Assembly (NCBI RefSeq): GCF_000711985.1 | Contig: NZ_KL544005.1 | Coordinates: 385,970 to 449,969 of the forward strand | Direction: 5' to 3' | From: Rheinheimera texasensis DSM 17496 | GTDB lineage: Bacteria > Pseudomonadota > Gammaproteobacteria > Enterobacterales > Alteromonadaceae | Length of the DNA: 64,000 bases | Shown here: one piece after another, positions 1-9,967 of the stretch | Layout: each line of letters begins with the position of its first letter | Numbering within the stretch: the stretch's first letter is position 1 | The notes under the pieces: model-generated | Told to the model about the DNA's origin: nothing | Databases searched by the model: none | Seen by the model: the letters and a program-made list of their open reading frames with translations, nothing else | Program-made: the position numbers and the translations under genes

Positions 1-1721
1 GCACCGCCGTAGCTCTTGATCATCGCATCGACTTGATGCGGCACAAAAAAGCTGTATTGCCAGGCGTTGGCTTCGGTGTAATCGGTGGTGCGGTGCGCGA
101 CATAAATCGGGTTAAACGGGCTGACCCAAGCGCCTTTGGCGGTTTTGCCGCGCATAAAACCGGTGGATTTATCAAAGAGTTGCTGCCAGGCGGCGGCTCT
201 TTGGCTGAACTCTGCCGCAGTTGTTGTATCACCCGCGGCGCTGGCTAAACGCGCAATGGCATGGTCGTCAAAAGCGTATTCCAGCGTTTTTGACACTGCT
301 TCGACGTCCAAATCGGATGGCACATAACCATATTTGCCAAACAAATCGATACCAAAGCGTGATTGGCGCGCTGAGGCCAAAGATGCGTCCAGTAGCTGTT
401 GGGCGCTTAACGTGGTCAGGCCTTTAAAATAGGCGTCGGCCAGCACCGGCACGGCGTGATGACCAATCATCACGTCGGTTTCATTCGACATTAAATCCCA
501 GGTCGGCAGCAGGCCTTGTTCCTGATAAAACCCATACAGCGAATGCATCATGCCATCGACACGGCCCGGATCTGTGAGGGTCAAAAGCGGATGCAGACCA
601 CGGAAAGTATCCCACAGCGAAAACAGCGTATAACGCGGCGATTGGTGTTGGCCGGCATGAACTGCACCGTCAGCGCCAAAATACCGACCATCAACGTCAC
701 TGAATAACTGCGGTGCTAAATAGCTGTGATAAAGCGCGGTATAAAACTTGGTTTTATTGGTGGCACCTTGTGCGTCGGTGCCGGCATCGACCTGAAAACG
801 GCCGAGCTGCGCCTGCCATTTAGCGGCGGCTTGTAGTTTCACTGTGGCAAAATCCAGCACCGGCAGTTCCGCGGCGAGGTTTTTCTGCGCGCCTGCGATA
901 CTGACGTACGACAGCGCCACCGCCACTTCCAGCGGCTTTTGCCGCAAGTCGCCAAAATTAAGCACAGCGGCAGCTTTTTCGGTTTGCAGCAAAGTGCCTT
1001 TTACCGCAGCGCCGTCCTGATATAACTGCGCCTGAAACGGCTGGTTAAAACGCGCGACAAAATACAGCGGCTGTAATTTGGCCCAGCCGGTTGAGACACG
1101 ATAACCAACCAGCGTCTGGGCATCGAGCTGCCGGATAAAACCGACCACAGCTTTGTCATAATTCTGCGCATAACCTAAATCGAGCAGCAGCTGGGCGTCT
1201 TTGGCCTGACTGAATTGATAACGATGCACACCGACCCGCTCGGTGGCGGTGAGTTCAGCGCTGATGCCTTGATCTTTCAGCTGGACCGCATAATAACCGG
1301 GCCGCGCCTGTTCATCGGCATGGCTATAAGTTGCGACCGGGCGGCCGGCCGGGCTTTTTAAGCTGGCAGCATAATCACCGTGAAACGGCAGCACCAAAAT
1401 ATCCAGCAAGTCACCGACGCCGGTGCCGGACAAATGCGTATGGCTAAAACCCAGCAGTTCGTTGTCGGAATAGTGATAACCCGAGGTCCAGTCCCAGCCT
1501 TTGGATTTATTGTCCGGGCTTAACTGCACCATGCCAAAAGGCACCACAGCGCCTGGAAAAGCATGGCCATGGCCGCCGGTGGCGATAAAAGGGTCGACAT
1601 ATTGCAGCACGTCTGCACTGGCTGCCACTGCAGTCTGAGCAGGCGTTTCGGCCGGCGATGAGCAAGCCCCGAGCGTCAGCGCTGCGGCAAAGCCGAGCGC
1701 TGTTGATGATAGTTTTAACAT
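1..1721 (-). CDS. GH92 alpha-mannosidase lipoprotein, C-terminus cut by window edge
   Basis: Calcium-dependent exo-alpha-mannosidase of family GH92, expected to trim mannose from N-glycan arms at the cell surface or in the periplasm. The reading frame stays open from the ATG at 1721 to base 1, giving about 573 residues of a family that is usually 750-800 long. The N-terminus is a lipoprotein signal with lipobox LGAC (Cys20). It is followed by the GH92 opening YVDPFIATGGHGHAFPGA and VPFGMVQLSPDN, then SGTGVGDLLD and, further on, FSLWDTFRGLHPL and EYAFDDHAIARLA, all family hallmarks. The part with the catalytic acid (GNEP region) lies outside the window. It begins 5 nt after the symporter stop, with AAGGA upstream, so it is the last visible gene of the leftward glycan operon. 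Confidence 0.93.
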   Translation of the reverse strand, partial: MLKLSSTALGFAAALTLGACSSPAETPAQTAVAASADVLQYVDPFIATGGHGHAFPGAVVPFGMVQLSPDNKSKGWDWTSGYHYSDNELLGFSHTHLSGTGVGDLLDILVLPFHGDYAASLKSPAGRPVATYSHADEQARPGYYAVQLKDQGISAELTATERVGVHRYQFSQAKDAQLLLDLGYAQNYDKAVVGFIRQLDAQTLVGYRVSTGWAKLQPLYFVARFNQPFQAQLYQDGAAVKGTLLQTEKAAAVLNFGDLRQKPLEVAVALSYVSIAGAQKNLAAELPVLDFATVKLQAAAKWQAQLGRFQVDAGTDAQGATNKTKFYTALYHSYLAPQLFSDVDGRYFGADGAVHAGQHQSPRYTLFSLWDTFRGLHPLLTLTDPGRVDGMMHSLYGFYQEQGLLPTWDLMSNETDVMIGHHAVPVLADAYFKGLTTLSAQQLLDASLASARQSRFGIDLFGKYGYVPSDLDVEAVSKTLEYAFDDHAIARLASAAGDTTTAAEFSQRAAAWQQLFDKSTGFMRGKTAKGAWVSPFNPIYVAHRTTDYTEANAWQYSFFVPHQVDAMIKSYGG

Positions 1722-1726
1722 GTTGA

Positions 1727-3538
1727 TTAGTCCTTCAGGGTTTTATACCAGAAGCGGTACAGCCACAGGCTGGTCAGTACAAAGAGTGCGGTCGCGGCCC
1801 AAAAGCCGGACCACTGGCGGATCACCAGGCAAATCGGCCATACCACCAGGCAAAGCTGCCAGGCCATGCCGACCAGAATATTCAGCGCATCGCGCCCCGG
1901 CGTCTGGTCCGGAACAAAGGTCGGATCGGCGGCCTGCACTTTGGCGGCAATAGGCCCCCACACACCCCAGGGCCGCACTTGTCTGTAGAACTGGCAAAGC
2001 ACGGCGTCGGGCTCGGGTTTGGTCAGCAAAGTGCCAGCGACAGAACCAATCAGACCCGCCAGCAGCAGATATGGGAAAGCCTGCAACGGTGGTAATTCCG
2101 GGTACAACAGCGGCAACGCCAGCGATGCGATGAGGCCAGTCAGCATGCCGGCGGCATAACCCCAGGCGTTAAAACGCCACCAGTGCCATTTCAGCAAATT
2201 GGCGGCGGCATAACCACCAAACAGCGCACCAAAAATCCACTGCATAATGTCATTGATGCTGCTGAGCATCAGGCCTAAAGCCGTGCCGACCAGCACCAGC
2301 GCGACGGCGACATAACGGCTCAGGCTGACATAAAACTGCTCAGATTGGTGCGGGTTAATAAATTTGCGGTACACGTCATGCACCAGATACACAGGTGCCG
2401 CGTTCAGCGATGCCGAGAAGGTCGACATAAAAGCTGCCAGCAAACCGGCAATTAACAACCCGGCGAGACCAGCCGGCACAAACCGTTCAATCGCCACCGG
2501 CAACAGCCGTTCAAAGTCAAAATTACTGCCGGCAGCGGCGATTTCCGGGCGCAAATACACCAGCGCCAGCACGGCAAAACCGGCCACCATCAGATAACGC
2601 GGGATAAACATCACCAGGGACACCACGGCGCTCATTTTGGCCGCTTCACTAGGTGATTTTGCCGCCAGAATGCGTTGCATATCGTAGTTCGGCACCGGGC
2701 CCGCCATGCTGAACAATACGCCTTTACACAACATCAGCATGATCATGATGCCAAAGAGCTGCATGCCGTCTTTTTCAATCTGCGCCGCGGCTGCCGGCAA
2801 TTGCGCCGACCAGTCCAGCTCTAAATTCCAGCCAAACCATAAGGAATCCCAGCCGGCCGGGATCACGGCGGCGAGTTGCTCAGGGCTTACCTGCTGCATC
2901 GCAATGACGCCAACCGCCACAGCGGCAAAGGTCATCAGCACAAATTGCAGCAGCTCAGTCATCACCACGCCGTACATGCCGCCTTTAATCACATACAAGG
3001 TGGTCAGGGCGAAAATAATCAGCGCATAAGTGTCGGACGATAAATCCCACGGCAGGAATACCGCAGCGAATTTACCAATGCCCTGAAAACCATAAGCGAC
3101 AAAACCAATGGCGCTAACCACAGCAAATAACACCACCACGCCCTGACACCACAAACTGCCGGGGCCATCGCCAAAGCGGCTTTTTAGCCAGTCGGCGCCG
3201 GTTAAGGCGTTGGAGCGGCGCAGCCAGGCTGACAGATAGACCATCAGGAATACCTGATTAAAGATCGGCCAGACCCAGGGCAACCAGGCGCTTTTCAGAC
3301 CATAGAGGAAACAAACAGTCACCAGCCACATAGTGCCGGCGATATCAAACATACCGGACGCGTTGGACACCCCCAGCAACCACCAGGGCATGGTTTTGCC
3401 GGCGAGGAAATATTCCTGCAAATTGGCACCGGCGCGGCGTGACACCCAAAGGCCGAGCCACAAAGTGCCAAGCAAATAAGCGACAATGACGGCGCCGTCG
3501 AGCCAGCCCAGTTGCATCACGGTTTGTCCGTTATCCAT
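1727..3538 (-). CDS. Sodium:solute symporter (SSS family), probable glycan-sugar importer
   Basis: An integral inner-membrane Na+/solute symporter of 603 residues with about 13 hydrophobic segments, in the SSS (SLC5-like) family. It opens with a hydrophobic segment followed by WVSRRAGANLQEYFLAG, the usual SSS loop after helix 1, and carries a long C-terminal hydrophilic part typical of sugar-type SSS members. The ATG at 3538 shares its A with the TGA of the beta-mannosidase gene (TGATG), so translation is probably coupled; a TTG one codon earlier is less likely. Lying between a cytoplasmic beta-mannosidase and a GH92 gene, it likely imports a product of N-glycan breakdown such as Man-GlcNAc, GlcNAc or mannose. 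The substrate is inferred from context only. Confidence 0.9.
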   Translation of the reverse strand: MDNGQTVMQLGWLDGAVIVAYLLGTLWLGLWVSRRAGANLQEYFLAGKTMPWWLLGVSNASGMFDIAGTMWLVTVCFLYGLKSAWLPWVWPIFNQVFLMVYLSAWLRRSNALTGADWLKSRFGDGPGSLWCQGVVVLFAVVSAIGFVAYGFQGIGKFAAVFLPWDLSSDTYALIIFALTTLYVIKGGMYGVVMTELLQFVLMTFAAVAVGVIAMQQVSPEQLAAVIPAGWDSLWFGWNLELDWSAQLPAAAAQIEKDGMQLFGIMIMLMLCKGVLFSMAGPVPNYDMQRILAAKSPSEAAKMSAVVSLVMFIPRYLMVAGFAVLALVYLRPEIAAAGSNFDFERLLPVAIERFVPAGLAGLLIAGLLAAFMSTFSASLNAAPVYLVHDVYRKFINPHQSEQFYVSLSRYVAVALVLVGTALGLMLSSINDIMQWIFGALFGGYAAANLLKWHWWRFNAWGYAAGMLTGLIASLALPLLYPELPPLQAFPYLLLAGLIGSVAGTLLTKPEPDAVLCQFYRQVRPWGVWGPIAAKVQAADPTFVPDQTPGRDALNILVGMAWQLCLVVWPICLVIRQWSGFWAATALFVLTSLWLYRFWYKTLKD

Positions 3539-6165
3539 CAATGTGTTCCTGTGTTTTCTGCCGCTGTATCGGCGATGGAGTAGCAGCGCAGGGACGCCAT
3601 CAGCTGATTACAATCTGCATCGCTGAGACCGGCGACGTCCAGCGTCACAGTGCGAGGCTGGCCCGGCAACAAGTCAAAGAAGTTGTCGGAGAAATTCCAC
3701 ACTCTGTCAGGCTGTTCTGCCTGCGTCACTGACAACCACAGCTGCCGTATTACCCAGTCGCTGCTGAGCGTCAGCTGCAGCTGCTCACCTTCACGCTGCC
3801 ACTGCAGCGCTGGCGTAACAGCCTTTAAATCCTGTGCCAGTGGCGGCACAAAGTACCATAGTTGTTCCGCCAGCAGCTGTTGGTCAGCAGCAACTAATCG
3901 GGCCTGCAGCACGGCACGCGAAGGCGTCGCCACCGGCGGCTGACCTTGCCACACTTGGGTGCTGCTAAGCGCCGGGGTTTGCAGCGGCTGTTGTTGCTGC
4001 CACAGCACAGTACCGGAGAAATCCAGCAGCTGCAGTTCAAGTGTCGCCGCATGCGCTTCGCGGCTGTCCGACACCAGCTGCAAGGCTAAAGTACCTTCTT
4101 CTAAAGCACTAAAAACCAGCAACTGCGGCGCAAAGGAGCGCTTGGCCTGATAATGCAGCGCTTTCCACTGGCCATAATAATCGATACCAGACCAGCTGGC
4201 GGCAGGCCAGGTGTCATTCAGTTGCCAGTACAAAGTGCCCATACAAAACGGCATCGCTTTGCGGTGCGCTTCAAAGGCCTGACGCATGCCCTGCGCCTGC
4301 TGCACCTGGCTTAAATAAGTCAGCGCAGTGAAATCCGCCGGCGGCGCATATTCACCCTGCATATAACTTTGAATGAGTTGATTACCACGCGGGTGTTTCT
4401 GGTGCACTTTAAAAGCGCTGGCCTGTAAATCCCAGTCGGCAGGTGCCAGAAACCGCTCGAAACTCTGCGGCAGCGGAAACGACTGAAAACCATATTCGGT
4501 CATAAAACGCGGCACACGACGAGCGAATTCGCTAAAAGGCGCTTCACCATGCCAGACGCCCCAATAATGCTGGTTGCCGATATGGTCAGTGTTATCTTCC
4601 CAAAAGCCCTGCGGGCTGGAGCGCAGATAGAAGCTGGTGGGGTCCAGCTCCTTCAACACCGTCGGCAATAACTCACCAAAAAGTGCGTGATAATCCTGTT
4701 TCAGCTGCTGCCACTGGCTGTCGCTATAACCAAATTTGGCCGGCCAATCCCACCAGGCGATGCCCATATCCACTTCATTGTTACCACACCAAAGTGCCAC
4801 TGACGGATGGCGGCGCAGACGCCGCACATTGGCGCGCGCCTCAACTTCGACATTGGCCTGGAAGTCCGGCGTGGCCGGGTACAGGCTGCAGGCGAACATA
4901 AAGTCCTGCCAAATCAACACGCCATGGCGGTCGGCCAGCTGATAAAAATACTCGTCCTGATAATAGCCGCCGCCCCAAATCCGCAGCATATTCATGCCGG
5001 CATTGGTGACGGCAGCGAATTCGGCATCAAGCCGTGCTTTGCTGATTTGCGCTGGGAAGGCATCAGCCGGAATATAGTTCGCGCCTTTGCAGAACACCGG
5101 CACGCCGTTTACTTTCAGGTAAAAACACACACCGTCAGCGTCCGGTTCATTGATGACTTCAATCTGACGGATGCCGACCGGCAAATCCTGCCGGGCAATC
5201 GTTGTGCTGGCCTGGGTACCGCCAGCAGTTGCTCCGACAGCTTGCAGCCGCAGCACAAACGGATATAAAAACGCTTCGCCAAAACCGGCCGGCCACCATA
5301 ACTGCGGGTTGTCGACCTGAACTTTAAACTGCAGCGTCTGACTGCCGGCTTTTGGTGTGACACTAATCGTCTGGTGCAGGTTCAGCAGGTCACAAGTCAG
5401 TTCAAGCTGCAATTCAGCTGCAGTAATCAAATTAACTTCAGCTTCAACCAGCAGCTCTGCCGCAGCTGCGCTGACCGACACCACTGTGGCGTGACTGTCG
5501 ACAATCTGGCCCAGCGGTATACATTGCAACGCAATCGGCCGCCAGATGCCGCTGGAGACAAAACGCGGGCCCCAATCCCAACCAAAATGACAAGGCGCTT
5601 TGCGCACAAACACCGACAGTTTGTCTTCGGATTTGTCATTCTCGGCCGGATAAATCAGCCCGGCCGCCTGCTGTTGTGGCCTTGCGCGCAAAATCGGCGA
5701 ACGGAAGGTCAGCTCCAGCTGATTGCTGCCTTGTTGGAGTGCGTCATTCAGCACAAAAGACCAGGGCACAAACATGTTGTTGGTTTCGCCCAGCAACACG
5801 CCGTTTAAGCGCACCTCACAGAAAGTATCCAGGCCATCAGCCTGCAACAACCACTGGCCTTGTTTAAGCTCGGCGGCGCTTAATTCAAACTGACACTGAT
5901 ATACCCAGTCGCTCAGTTCAATATCCTGCAATTGTGTTTCATTGGCGCCAAAAAATGGGTCAGGAATAGCGCCGGCGGCAAACAAATCGGTGAAGTTGCA
6001 ACCCGGCACTGTGGCGGGGATGGCGTCTTTGATGCGTAAAAACGGCGTAGCGGTCGTTGGCAGCTGACGCAGTTGCCAGCCAGTCAGTGGGCGTTCTGAG
6101 TTGACGGCAGACAGAACCGGGGCAGAAGCCGGTGCCGCAGCACCAGCAGAAGTATTTGTATTCAA
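3538..6165 (-). CDS. GH2 beta-mannosidase (cytoplasmic)
   Basis: Retaining beta-mannosidase that would split the Man-beta-1,4-GlcNAc core disaccharide of N-glycans. The 875-residue length is normal for the family. The acid/base Glu464 lies in CGNNEVDMG and the nucleophile Glu557 in FMTEYGFQSFP, both in family context, and GGGYYQDEYFYQLAD with WQDFMFACSLYP are further GH2 mannosidase signatures. No signal peptide is visible, so it should act in the cytosol on an imported disaccharide. The start is a TTG at 6165 preceded by GAGG at good spacing; no nearby ATG fits. About 120 nt separate it from cutC, and its stop overlaps the symporter start. Confidence 0.94.
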   Translation of the reverse strand: MNTNTSAGAAAPASAPVLSAVNSERPLTGWQLRQLPTTATPFLRIKDAIPATVPGCNFTDLFAAGAIPDPFFGANETQLQDIELSDWVYQCQFELSAAELKQGQWLLQADGLDTFCEVRLNGVLLGETNNMFVPWSFVLNDALQQGSNQLELTFRSPILRARPQQQAAGLIYPAENDKSEDKLSVFVRKAPCHFGWDWGPRFVSSGIWRPIALQCIPLGQIVDSHATVVSVSAAAAELLVEAEVNLITAAELQLELTCDLLNLHQTISVTPKAGSQTLQFKVQVDNPQLWWPAGFGEAFLYPFVLRLQAVGATAGGTQASTTIARQDLPVGIRQIEVINEPDADGVCFYLKVNGVPVFCKGANYIPADAFPAQISKARLDAEFAAVTNAGMNMLRIWGGGYYQDEYFYQLADRHGVLIWQDFMFACSLYPATPDFQANVEVEARANVRRLRRHPSVALWCGNNEVDMGIAWWDWPAKFGYSDSQWQQLKQDYHALFGELLPTVLKELDPTSFYLRSSPQGFWEDNTDHIGNQHYWGVWHGEAPFSEFARRVPRFMTEYGFQSFPLPQSFERFLAPADWDLQASAFKVHQKHPRGNQLIQSYMQGEYAPPADFTALTYLSQVQQAQGMRQAFEAHRKAMPFCMGTLYWQLNDTWPAASWSGIDYYGQWKALHYQAKRSFAPQLLVFSALEEGTLALQLVSDSREAHAATLELQLLDFSGTVLWQQQQPLQTPALSSTQVWQGQPPVATPSRAVLQARLVAADQQLLAEQLWYFVPPLAQDLKAVTPALQWQREGEQLQLTLSSDWVIRQLWLSVTQAEQPDRVWNFSDNFFDLLPGQPRTVTLDVAGLSDADCNQLMASLRCYSIADTAAENTGTH

Positions 6166-6285
6166 ACGATAATCCTCAGAGAAAACTCAGCCTGAGTGGC
6201 CATATAAGGCTCAACCCGACAGGCGATAATTCGGACAGCCATTCGGACTGCAATTCGGTCAGCCATTGGTACAGCAGGGCGGTGG

Positions 6286-6993
6286 TTAACATAGCTGCGC
6301 CTGCACTGCCTGCAGTAAATCTGCCGCGACCAGCCCCTGGCGCTGCACCGCAGAATGCAGATGAAATGAATACGCGGCGTCCGTGGCCAACTGCGCGCGG
6401 ATCGCGGCGATATTGCCGGCATGAACACCGCCGCCGATCACCAGTTCAGGTCCGCCCGCGGCGAGAAATGCCTGTAGTTGTGCGATGCCCTGCGTCGCCG
6501 GGAGTTTACTGTCCCAGCGGGTGCCGGCGCTCAGTACCCGCGCCACTGGCAGCCGGCTTAGCTGTAACCAACTCAAGGCCGGGTCAGCGCTGGCGTCAAT
6601 GGCGCGGTGAAACGCCACAGTGAGTCCCAGCACAGCAGCGAACTCCACCAACTCTGCGACCGCACTTTGATGCAGCTTGTGTTCGGCGGTTAACAGACCG
6701 AGCACGACACTGTCAGCCCCGGCAGCTGCCAACTGCGCCATGTCGTGCCGCAGCAAAGCAATTTCAGACGCGTCATAACAAAAATCGCCGCCACGTGGCC
6801 GTAGCATTGCAACCAGCCCCGGGCCGTCGCCCCAGTGCTGGCGCGCCAGCGCAACCTGGGCCGGGCTTGGTGTCAGGCCGTCCTGATCCATCCGGCTGCA
6901 CAATTCCAGCCTGGCGACACCAAACTCGCGCGCCAATGCAACATTAGCCGCCAGATGCGTTTCGGTTTGCAGGCAAAGTTCCAGTTTGATCAT
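6286..6993 (-). CDS. cutC: CutC family TIM-barrel protein
   Basis: A 235-residue single-domain protein of the CutC family. Visible marks are LELCSRMDQDGLTPS near residue 30, MLRPRGGDFCY, the FHRAID motif, and LVIGGGVHAGN near the end. CutC was named for copper homeostasis, but its biochemical role is unsettled, and CutC genes recur in glycan-degradation loci. Here the gene overlaps the GH85 stop by 4 nt (ATGA), so it is locked into the N-glycan operon. That argues for a role in handling a sugar or a glycan breakdown product rather than copper. The family call is firm; the role is inference. Confidence 0.9.
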   Translation of the reverse strand: MIKLELCLQTETHLAANVALAREFGVARLELCSRMDQDGLTPSPAQVALARQHWGDGPGLVAMLRPRGGDFCYDASEIALLRHDMAQLAAAGADSVVLGLLTAEHKLHQSAVAELVEFAAVLGLTVAFHRAIDASADPALSWLQLSRLPVARVLSAGTRWDSKLPATQGIAQLQAFLAAGGPELVIGGGVHAGNIAAIRAQLATDAAYSFHLHSAVQRQGLVAADLLQAVQAQLC

Positions 6994-8912
6994 GGTTTGG
7001 CTCCTGACGAAGCCGTGTCAGTCAGCGCGATCTGACCCAACCTGAACTGCAATTTTGCTGGCCTGGCCGACGCCAGAGCAAGGCTCAGGCGTTGCAATTG
7101 CTGGCCTTTAAGCGCTGAAATATCAATCAGTTGCGACTGCCATTGCTGCGCCAGTGCTGTGTCACCCAGCGGAAACCGATGCACAGCCTTGTCCGTTTGC
7201 AGCAGTAGCTCGATCGCCCCCGGCGCATCGGTTTGCAGCTGTAGCTGTAGCTGCGCCGTTGCAGGCAGAGTCAAGGCAAATTGATACAACGGGGTCGTCA
7301 GATCGCCGGTTCTGCGCACTTGCAGCAATAAACTGCTACCGCCAGACCAGCCATAGTTGAAGTCGTATCGCAACGTCGACGCGGCCGCCGCTTTGCCTTG
7401 CAGCGCAAATTGCCAGGTTGGCAGGATGTCCTGCTGACTGATATCGGTCCAGCCACTGTCGGTGTTTGCTGGCGCCGCGCTGTCTTTCGCTGAAGCATCA
7501 GGCGCGTCCGACAAAAACGGCGCGCGCTGGCGCTGACCTTGTTCAAACCAATACAGCCCCTGACCGGTATTAAAGTTGGTCACAAACGGCAGGCTGGTTA
7601 ACACGGTTTTAGCCGGTAAATAAGCGCCAACCCCAGGCCAGGCGTTGCCGGCATCGGTCACGGCCTGGTTCAGGTCATCGCCGGCAAACAAGCGCTGCTC
7701 GGTCTGATAAAAGCGCTGGATATCCTGCGCGTCTTTGGCAAAAGTGCTGTACGCCGGCGTGGTTTTATTGCCGGCAAAATTGAAGTTCACATTGGGAGCA
7801 AACAGTGCGATGGAAGTCTGCATCACGCCTTTCGCATCGCCTGAAGCAACGCCTGACTCAGCGCGTAAGTCCTGTAGCCACTGCGTTTGGACAAAAGCCT
7901 GCTGCGCGTCACGCTCCGGCCATAAATCAACACCAAAAAACAGCTGATAAGGTGACAACCCGGCGGCTTTTGCCCGTGCCACCGACTGCCTGACCATAGC
8001 GCCATTCCACCAGTAATTGAGGAACATCGCGTGCGAACCAGCAGACGCGGCATCGGTCTGTAAATAGGCCTGATTTTTCGCATTCAGCTCGTTTTGCCAG
8101 CGTACAGTGCCGTCGGCGATCATCGCGTCATACCAATGAATGTCGATACCAGCCGGAGCTTTGGCGGTCAGATACTGCATAAATGCCAGCATTTTCGCCG
8201 CCAGCTGCTCCCCACGAGCTTTGTCGCGCCTTGGTTTGCCATTGGCCGCCATAACCAGCTGATTTTGCGCATCTTTGACCAAAGTTAAATCGGTTTCCTG
8301 ATTTACCAGCCAACCGTCAAAACCGTAATAAGCGGCAATACGCAGTAACTGATCGGCGACGATAAAATTACCAGCCGCGTCTTGCTCCAGCAGCTTTTCC
8401 ACCGTATCCGGGCTGCCGCCCCATTGTGCGATGCCCAAAAACACTGAGCCCAGCACTTTGACGCCATTTTTATGCGCGGTTTCAACCCAGGGCCGCGCCG
8501 GGATTTGCACGGTTAAATCGGCGGTGCCGGCAAACCAGTTCAGGATGTCGATCTGTGACCAGTTGCTGAAGCTATACAAATTGGCTTTGGGCTGCGCTTG
8601 CAAATAATTGCCAAAATTATTCATGCCATCGGGAGCAAACAGAACCTGCGCCTGCTGATTCAGCGCCTGCGACCGCTGGTTCAGCGCCTGAGGAGAGTTC
8701 AGTGGCGCCGGTAGCCGCGCCGCCAGGGGCACCTGGCTGATATTAGCTTTACTGGCTGTGGCACCATGCGGCGTCCAGGCTTTAGCCTGTGCCAGTGTCA
8801 GCGCAAACGGCGGTTGGTCTGGGGTCAAGCCAGAGCTTTGTGACTGGATCTGAGACTGGGCCTGGACATCGGCGACCAGCAGCAGTCCAAGCACAAATAC
8901 CACTACCTTCAT
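6990..8912 (-). CDS. GH85 endo-beta-N-acetylglucosaminidase, secreted
   Basis: ENGase that cuts between the two core GlcNAc residues of N-glycans, releasing the oligomannose and leaving one GlcNAc on Asn. The 640-residue protein starts with a signal peptide (cleavage probably after VADVQA, near residue 18). The diagnostic motif FDGWLVNQETD places the substrate-assisting Asn204 and the proton donor Glu206 as in the Endo-A/Endo-D group, and SFSNWSQIDILNWFAG and GVKVLGSVFLG match the GH85 barrel. The C-terminal 200 residues look like beta-sandwich, probably carbohydrate-binding. It overlaps its neighbours on both sides by 4 nt, so it is translated as part of one operon with glycosylasparaginase and cutC. 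Confidence 0.95.
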   Translation of the reverse strand: MKVVVFVLGLLLVADVQAQSQIQSQSSGLTPDQPPFALTLAQAKAWTPHGATASKANISQVPLAARLPAPLNSPQALNQRSQALNQQAQVLFAPDGMNNFGNYLQAQPKANLYSFSNWSQIDILNWFAGTADLTVQIPARPWVETAHKNGVKVLGSVFLGIAQWGGSPDTVEKLLEQDAAGNFIVADQLLRIAAYYGFDGWLVNQETDLTLVKDAQNQLVMAANGKPRRDKARGEQLAAKMLAFMQYLTAKAPAGIDIHWYDAMIADGTVRWQNELNAKNQAYLQTDAASAGSHAMFLNYWWNGAMVRQSVARAKAAGLSPYQLFFGVDLWPERDAQQAFVQTQWLQDLRAESGVASGDAKGVMQTSIALFAPNVNFNFAGNKTTPAYSTFAKDAQDIQRFYQTEQRLFAGDDLNQAVTDAGNAWPGVGAYLPAKTVLTSLPFVTNFNTGQGLYWFEQGQRQRAPFLSDAPDASAKDSAAPANTDSGWTDISQQDILPTWQFALQGKAAAASTLRYDFNYGWSGGSSLLLQVRRTGDLTTPLYQFALTLPATAQLQLQLQTDAPGAIELLLQTDKAVHRFPLGDTALAQQWQSQLIDISALKGQQLQRLSLALASARPAKLQFRLGQIALTDTASSGAKP

Positions 8913-9967
8913 ACCACCACTCCGGGCAGCAGGTGAATGGCATCCGTCAGCGTCGCGCCGCTGGCATCCTGCACCGCATAGTTAAAACCACCATGCAGAC
9001 AATAAGCGCCGACTTCACCGCTGACACTTAACGCCAGAAAACCAACCTGCGCCTCTGCCGCATTAGGGATTTTTGCCGCGATGCGTTCAACCGCGCGCTG
9101 ACAAGCCTGCTGCGGGTTTAAGCCCTGCCGCATCAGTTCCACCACCAAATGACAACCGACGGTTTTAATCATCAGCTCACCCAGGCCAGTCGCCGTGGCC
9201 GCGCCGACATCCTGATCAACATACAAACCCGCGCCAATCAGCGGCGAATCCCCGACCCGGCCCGGTAATTTATAGGCCGCACCGCTGGTGGTGCAGGCTC
9301 CGGCCAGATGGCCGTCGCTGTCGAGTGCCAGCATGCCGATGGTGTCGTGATTCTCGAGGTTAATCTGCGACTTGGCTTTGCCTTGCTCGCGCCAGACCAG
9401 CCAGTCTTGTTTGCTTTGTTCGGTTAACAGGTTCTCTTCAACAAAACCCTGCGCTTTGGCAAATGTCAGTGCGCCTTCGCCGACCAGCATCACATGCGGT
9501 GTTTTTTCCATCACGGCGCGCGCGACGGAAATCGGATGTTTGATGCGCTTCAGGCCTGCCACAGAGCCGCAATTGAGCTGATGGTCCATGATGCAGGCGT
9601 CTAAAGTCACTTCACCGGACGCATCCGGATAACCGCCGTAGCCGACAGTGCGTACTGCCGGGTCCGCTTCCGGCACCCGCACACCTTGCTCGACTGCATC
9701 GAGCGCGCTGCCACCGGCCGCTAACACCTGCCAGGCCGCCGCGTTGGCCGGCATGCCATGCTCCCAGGTCGACACGACTATTGGTTTACGCACAGCAGAT
9801 GGTTTCGGCGTGGAAGTTGCCGCTGCTGTGGCTGATTTATCTGACGCAGTCGTGCTGGCACAAGCGCTCAGTCCACCGGCCAGCGGCAAAGCCGCCGCCA
9901 GTTTTAATAAATCGCGCCGGCCCTGTAACAGTGATTTATGTTGTTGCGACATCTTAGACTTAGTCAT
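8909..9967 (-). CDS. N4-(beta-N-acetylglucosaminyl)-L-asparaginase (glycosylasparaginase), exported
   Basis: Ntn-hydrolase that cleaves the GlcNAc-Asn bond left after GH85 action. The 352-residue precursor carries the autoprocessing motif HDTIGM, with the predicted nucleophile Thr209 at the new N-terminus of the beta chain. GSALDAVEQGVRVPEAD and VGDSPLIGAGLYVD are typical of the family. The N-terminus has a twin-arginine stretch (RRDLLK), a hydrophobic segment and an LSAC lipobox, so export by Tat and possible lipidation are likely. The gene overlaps the kinase stop and the GH85 start by 4 nt each. It fits the step that frees GlcNAc (as the glycosylamine) and aspartate. Confidence 0.94.
   Translation of the reverse strand: MTKSKMSQQHKSLLQGRRDLLKLAAALPLAGGLSACASTTASDKSATAAATSTPKPSAVRKPIVVSTWEHGMPANAAAWQVLAAGGSALDAVEQGVRVPEADPAVRTVGYGGYPDASGEVTLDACIMDHQLNCGSVAGLKRIKHPISVARAVMEKTPHVMLVGEGALTFAKAQGFVEENLLTEQSKQDWLVWREQGKAKSQINLENHDTIGMLALDSDGHLAGACTTSGAAYKLPGRVGDSPLIGAGLYVDQDVGAATATGLGELMIKTVGCHLVVELMRQGLNPQQACQRAVERIAAKIPNAAEAQVGFLALSVSGEVGAYCLHGGFNYAVQDASGATLTDAIHLLPGVVV

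Noticed and set aside
4807-5268. 153-residue plus-strand frame inside the beta-mannosidase gene
   Set aside because: Antisense to a GH2 enzyme with both catalytic residues in place; a shadow frame of GC-rich codon usage.
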